Shown: one piece after another, positions 27,879 through 29,827 of the stretch
Layout: every line of letters begins with the position of its first letter
Position numbering within the stretch: position 1 is the first letter of the stretch
Origin: Paulinella micropora
Lineage: Eukaryota; Cercozoa; Imbricatea; Euglyphida
Direction of reading: 5' to 3'
DNA length: 29,827 nt
Assembly: GCA_009731375.1 (NCBI GenBank)
Contig: BJOX01000060.1
Span: 106,989-136,815, forward strand
Notes under the pieces: generated by a model
Told to the model about the DNA's origin: nothing
The model's database searches: none
The model's input: only the letters and a program-made list of their open reading frames with translations
Program-made: the position numbers and the translations under genes

Positions 27879-29103
27879 ATGGGTATTTGCATCTGCTCCG
27901 CCAGCAAGGTCACCCCTGCGCCTGCGTGCGGTTTGAACACCGGCCTTCTGGACTTGCCCATCGACCTATGGCGTCTGATCCGGGACTATGTCGGATGGTC
28001 AGAGCTGCTTCCGCTCGTGCGTGTCTGCAAGCCGCTCTCAGGCCTGCTAAAGAATCCACAGTTCTGGGCAGGCTTACCAGAGCTGGACCTGCGCAAGTTC
28101 CCTCATGGCGGGCCTCTTCCGGGACTGGTCAAGTTATTGATAGACAACCGCATTACCTTTCCCACACTTCGAATGGCTTACAAAACAACCGACTCTGAGC
28201 TCAAACTTCTCAGCCGTTTTGGTGTGAAGCACCTCGATCTCTCTCACTGTAAGCGGATCACGGACGCTGGACTGGCTCACCTGTCTGGCCTTCCTCTCCA
28301 GCACCTTAACCTCACACACTGCCTGCGAATTACAGACGCAGGACTGGCTCACTTGTCTGCGCTTCCTCTCCAGCACCTGATTCTCTCTCGTGGTCCTGAA
28401 GTCAACCTTGAGCTGGCGATCACTGACGCTGGACTGGCTCACTTGTCTACGCTTCCCCTCCAACATCTAGAACTTGCAGGCTGCACACACATCACTGACG
28501 CTGGGCTGGCTCACTTGTCTGCGCTTCCTCTCCAGCATCTCAATCTCAGAGGCTGCGGCAGAATCACGGACGCTGGGCTGGCTCACTTGTCTGCGCTGCC
28601 TCTGCAACACCTCAATCTTCGTTTCTGTAGCATCACGGACGTAGGGCTTGTTAACTTGAAAGCCCTTCCCCTCCACCGTATCCATCTCGGCCATTGCAGG
28701 CGGATCACGGACACTGGGCTGGCCCACTTATCTGCGCTTCCTCTCCGGGTCCTCAACTCAACCCTCTCCCTGCCTTTCCCCCCCCCTTTCGCTGCTATGC
28801 TACTGCCTTGAATCAGCTCACTGCTGCCTTTATGTCCTTCCCTTGCCTCACTACTGCCTTTTTTGTCCTTCCAGCACCTCGAGCTGGCGGAGACGGACAT
28901 CACGGACGCTGGACTGGCTCACTTGAAAGACCTACCTCTCCACACCCTCAACATGGCCAGCTGTTGGAGGATCACCGACATGGGGCTGGCTCACTTGGCT
29001 GCCATTCCGCTGAAGGAACTCGGCTTACTCTACTGCGACAGTATCACGGACTCTGGGCTGGCCCACTTCACCGCCCTTCCTCTCGAACAGCTCGATCTCG
29101 GTC
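27879..29103 (+). CDS. F-box-like protein with cysteine-type leucine-rich repeats
   Basis: Exon 1, 27879-28748 (290 residues), starts at ATG with stop TAA 27867 just upstream in frame. Residues about 22-64 (LDLPIDLWRLI then VRVCKPLS) look like an F-box. From residue 116, LRRs of 24 residues follow the pattern LQHLNLxxCxxITDAGLAHL: seven in exon 1 (the third six residues longer, two with variant spacing). Exon 2 from 28875 continues with three more, then LEQLDLG at the edge of (TATC)n. The 126-nt intron restores the LRR register exactly. LRRs of this cysteine-containing class with an F-box usually act as substrate receptors of SCF ubiquitin ligases; that role is inferred. The frame stays open to 29261 only as SIYL repeats, so the true C terminus or a further intron (CTCG|GTCTAT at 29101) is unclear. 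Confidence 0.8.
28749..28874 (+). other. Intron in the F-box/LRR gene
   Basis: 126 nt, from CGG|GTCCTC to a strong acceptor (GCCTTTTTTGTCCTTCCAG). Phase 0, a multiple of three, with an in-frame TGA at 28809-28811. LRR 8 is formed across the splice (LPLR|HLEL). The donor is weak beyond GT. The last part contains ACTGCCTTTTTTGTCC (28853-28868), identical to the 16-mer at 2216 and 2259. The alternative is an insertion that has broken the gene. Confidence 0.65.
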
Positions 29104-29109
29104 TATCTA

Positions 29110-29185
<76 letters not shown>

Positions 29186-29217
29186 GTCTGTCTCTTTCTA
29201 TCTGTCTATCTGTCTAG

Positions 29218-29260
<43 letters not shown>

Positions 29261-29277
29261 ATCTATGTCTCTCTCTC

Positions 29278-29340
<63 letters not shown>

Positions 29341-29348
29341 TTCTCTGA

Positions 29349-29444
<96 letters not shown>

Positions 29445-29479
29445 TTCTCCCTCTCGCTCTCTCTCTCTCTCTCTCTCTT

Positions 29480-29510
<31 letters not shown>

Positions 29511-29592
29511 TTCTCTCTCTCATATATATATATACATACATACATACATATATATGTGTATATATATACATATATAGATATAAAAGCTTACA

Positions 29593-29665
<73 letters not shown>
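29104..29665. repeat. (TATC)n, (CT)n, (TA)n, (TATC)n
   Basis: (TATC)n to 29262, (CT)n with TTT interruptions to 29521, TATATACATA to about 29590, then (TATC)n again. It is the 3' untranslated region or a following intron of the LRR gene. Confidence 0.95.
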
Positions 29666-29827
29666 GCCCGTGGTGGGGTGCCTTATGTGTGCCTAGCCAT
29701 ACGCCTGTAAGTCACATGCCGAAATAGCGACGGGAAGCACAATCCTGTTCCCTCAGGGTGCCCTTTCTCGCTTGTTGAGCCCGGAATAAAACCCACAGTG
29801 CTCTGTCGGTTTATACTAGACTGTCGA
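29666..29827. other. Unique terminal sequence
   Basis: No coding frame recognised. It carries the AATAAA. The text has the look of a dispersed-repeat end, but no second copy lies in the window. Confidence 0.4.
29785..29790 (+). promoter_or_regulatory. AATAAA polyadenylation signal candidate
   Basis: AATAAA in unique sequence downstream of the LRR gene, on the same strand. It is the first such hexamer after the coding region. If used, the transcript would carry about 560 nt of microsatellite. Confidence 0.35.

Noticed and set aside
28134-28903. Minus-strand ORFs opposite the LRR gene
   Set aside because: Antisense shadows of the 72-bp LRR repeats.
29101-29261. SIYL-repeat C terminus of the LRR protein
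   Set aside because: Translated (TATC)n. The domain most likely ends at, or is spliced near, 29101.

Overview
The window is eukaryotic nuclear DNA of extreme simple-sequence content. Genes are split by GT-AG introns, one locus ends in an AATAAA signal, and nine runs of N mark assembly gaps. I see no rRNA, tRNA, CRISPR array, bacterial operon or prophage. The organism cannot be named from this sequence. An F-box-like/cysteine-type LRR gene and an allene-oxide-cyclase-barrel-like gene would suit an alga or other protist, but that is inference.

Layout. 1-1550: copies of a dispersed 493-bp unit joined to (AAT)n, then a minus-strand exon split by an insertion with a 12-bp target duplication. 1.5-5.2 kb: a duplicated exon/intron-like block, 2.2 kb of alternating purine-pyrimidine TATATG/TACATG repeats, then (TATC)n. 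5.2-10 kb: an inverted duplication, a gap, and 5.2 apparently identical tandem copies of the 493-bp unit. 10-13 kb: a Lys/Glu-rich open frame, a 161-bp near-perfect palindrome and many microsatellites. 13-15 kb: a CTAG/AGCT-rich block and a plus-strand coding fragment with two apparent frameshifts. 15-17 kb: microsatellites and one RNA-like hairpin. 17.2-19.9 kb: an odd non-microsatellite island with no gene but strong word bias (GTCAC/GTGAC, CAAGTT/AACTTG). 20-25 kb: (GA)n/(GGAA)n tracts with a 690-bp direct duplication abutting gaps.

The best genes are at the right. Minus strand, about 22.4-25.9 kb: a gene whose small exons (32-225 bp) I assembled from splice signals and reading phase. It has an N-terminal membrane anchor or signal, a basic linker and a C-terminal barrel-like domain. 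Its introns are filled with microsatellites, and the longest holds one copy of the 690-bp duplication. Minus strand, 26638-26802: the C-terminal end of another gene, with an HEAGH sequence and an acidic tail. Plus strand, 27879 to about 29.1 kb: an F-box-like protein with about ten 24-residue LRRs, interrupted by a 126-bp intron.

The theme is real coding DNA surviving as short exons in a sea of microsatellites. Long-ORF calling fails here because nearly all the longest open frames are translated simple repeats.
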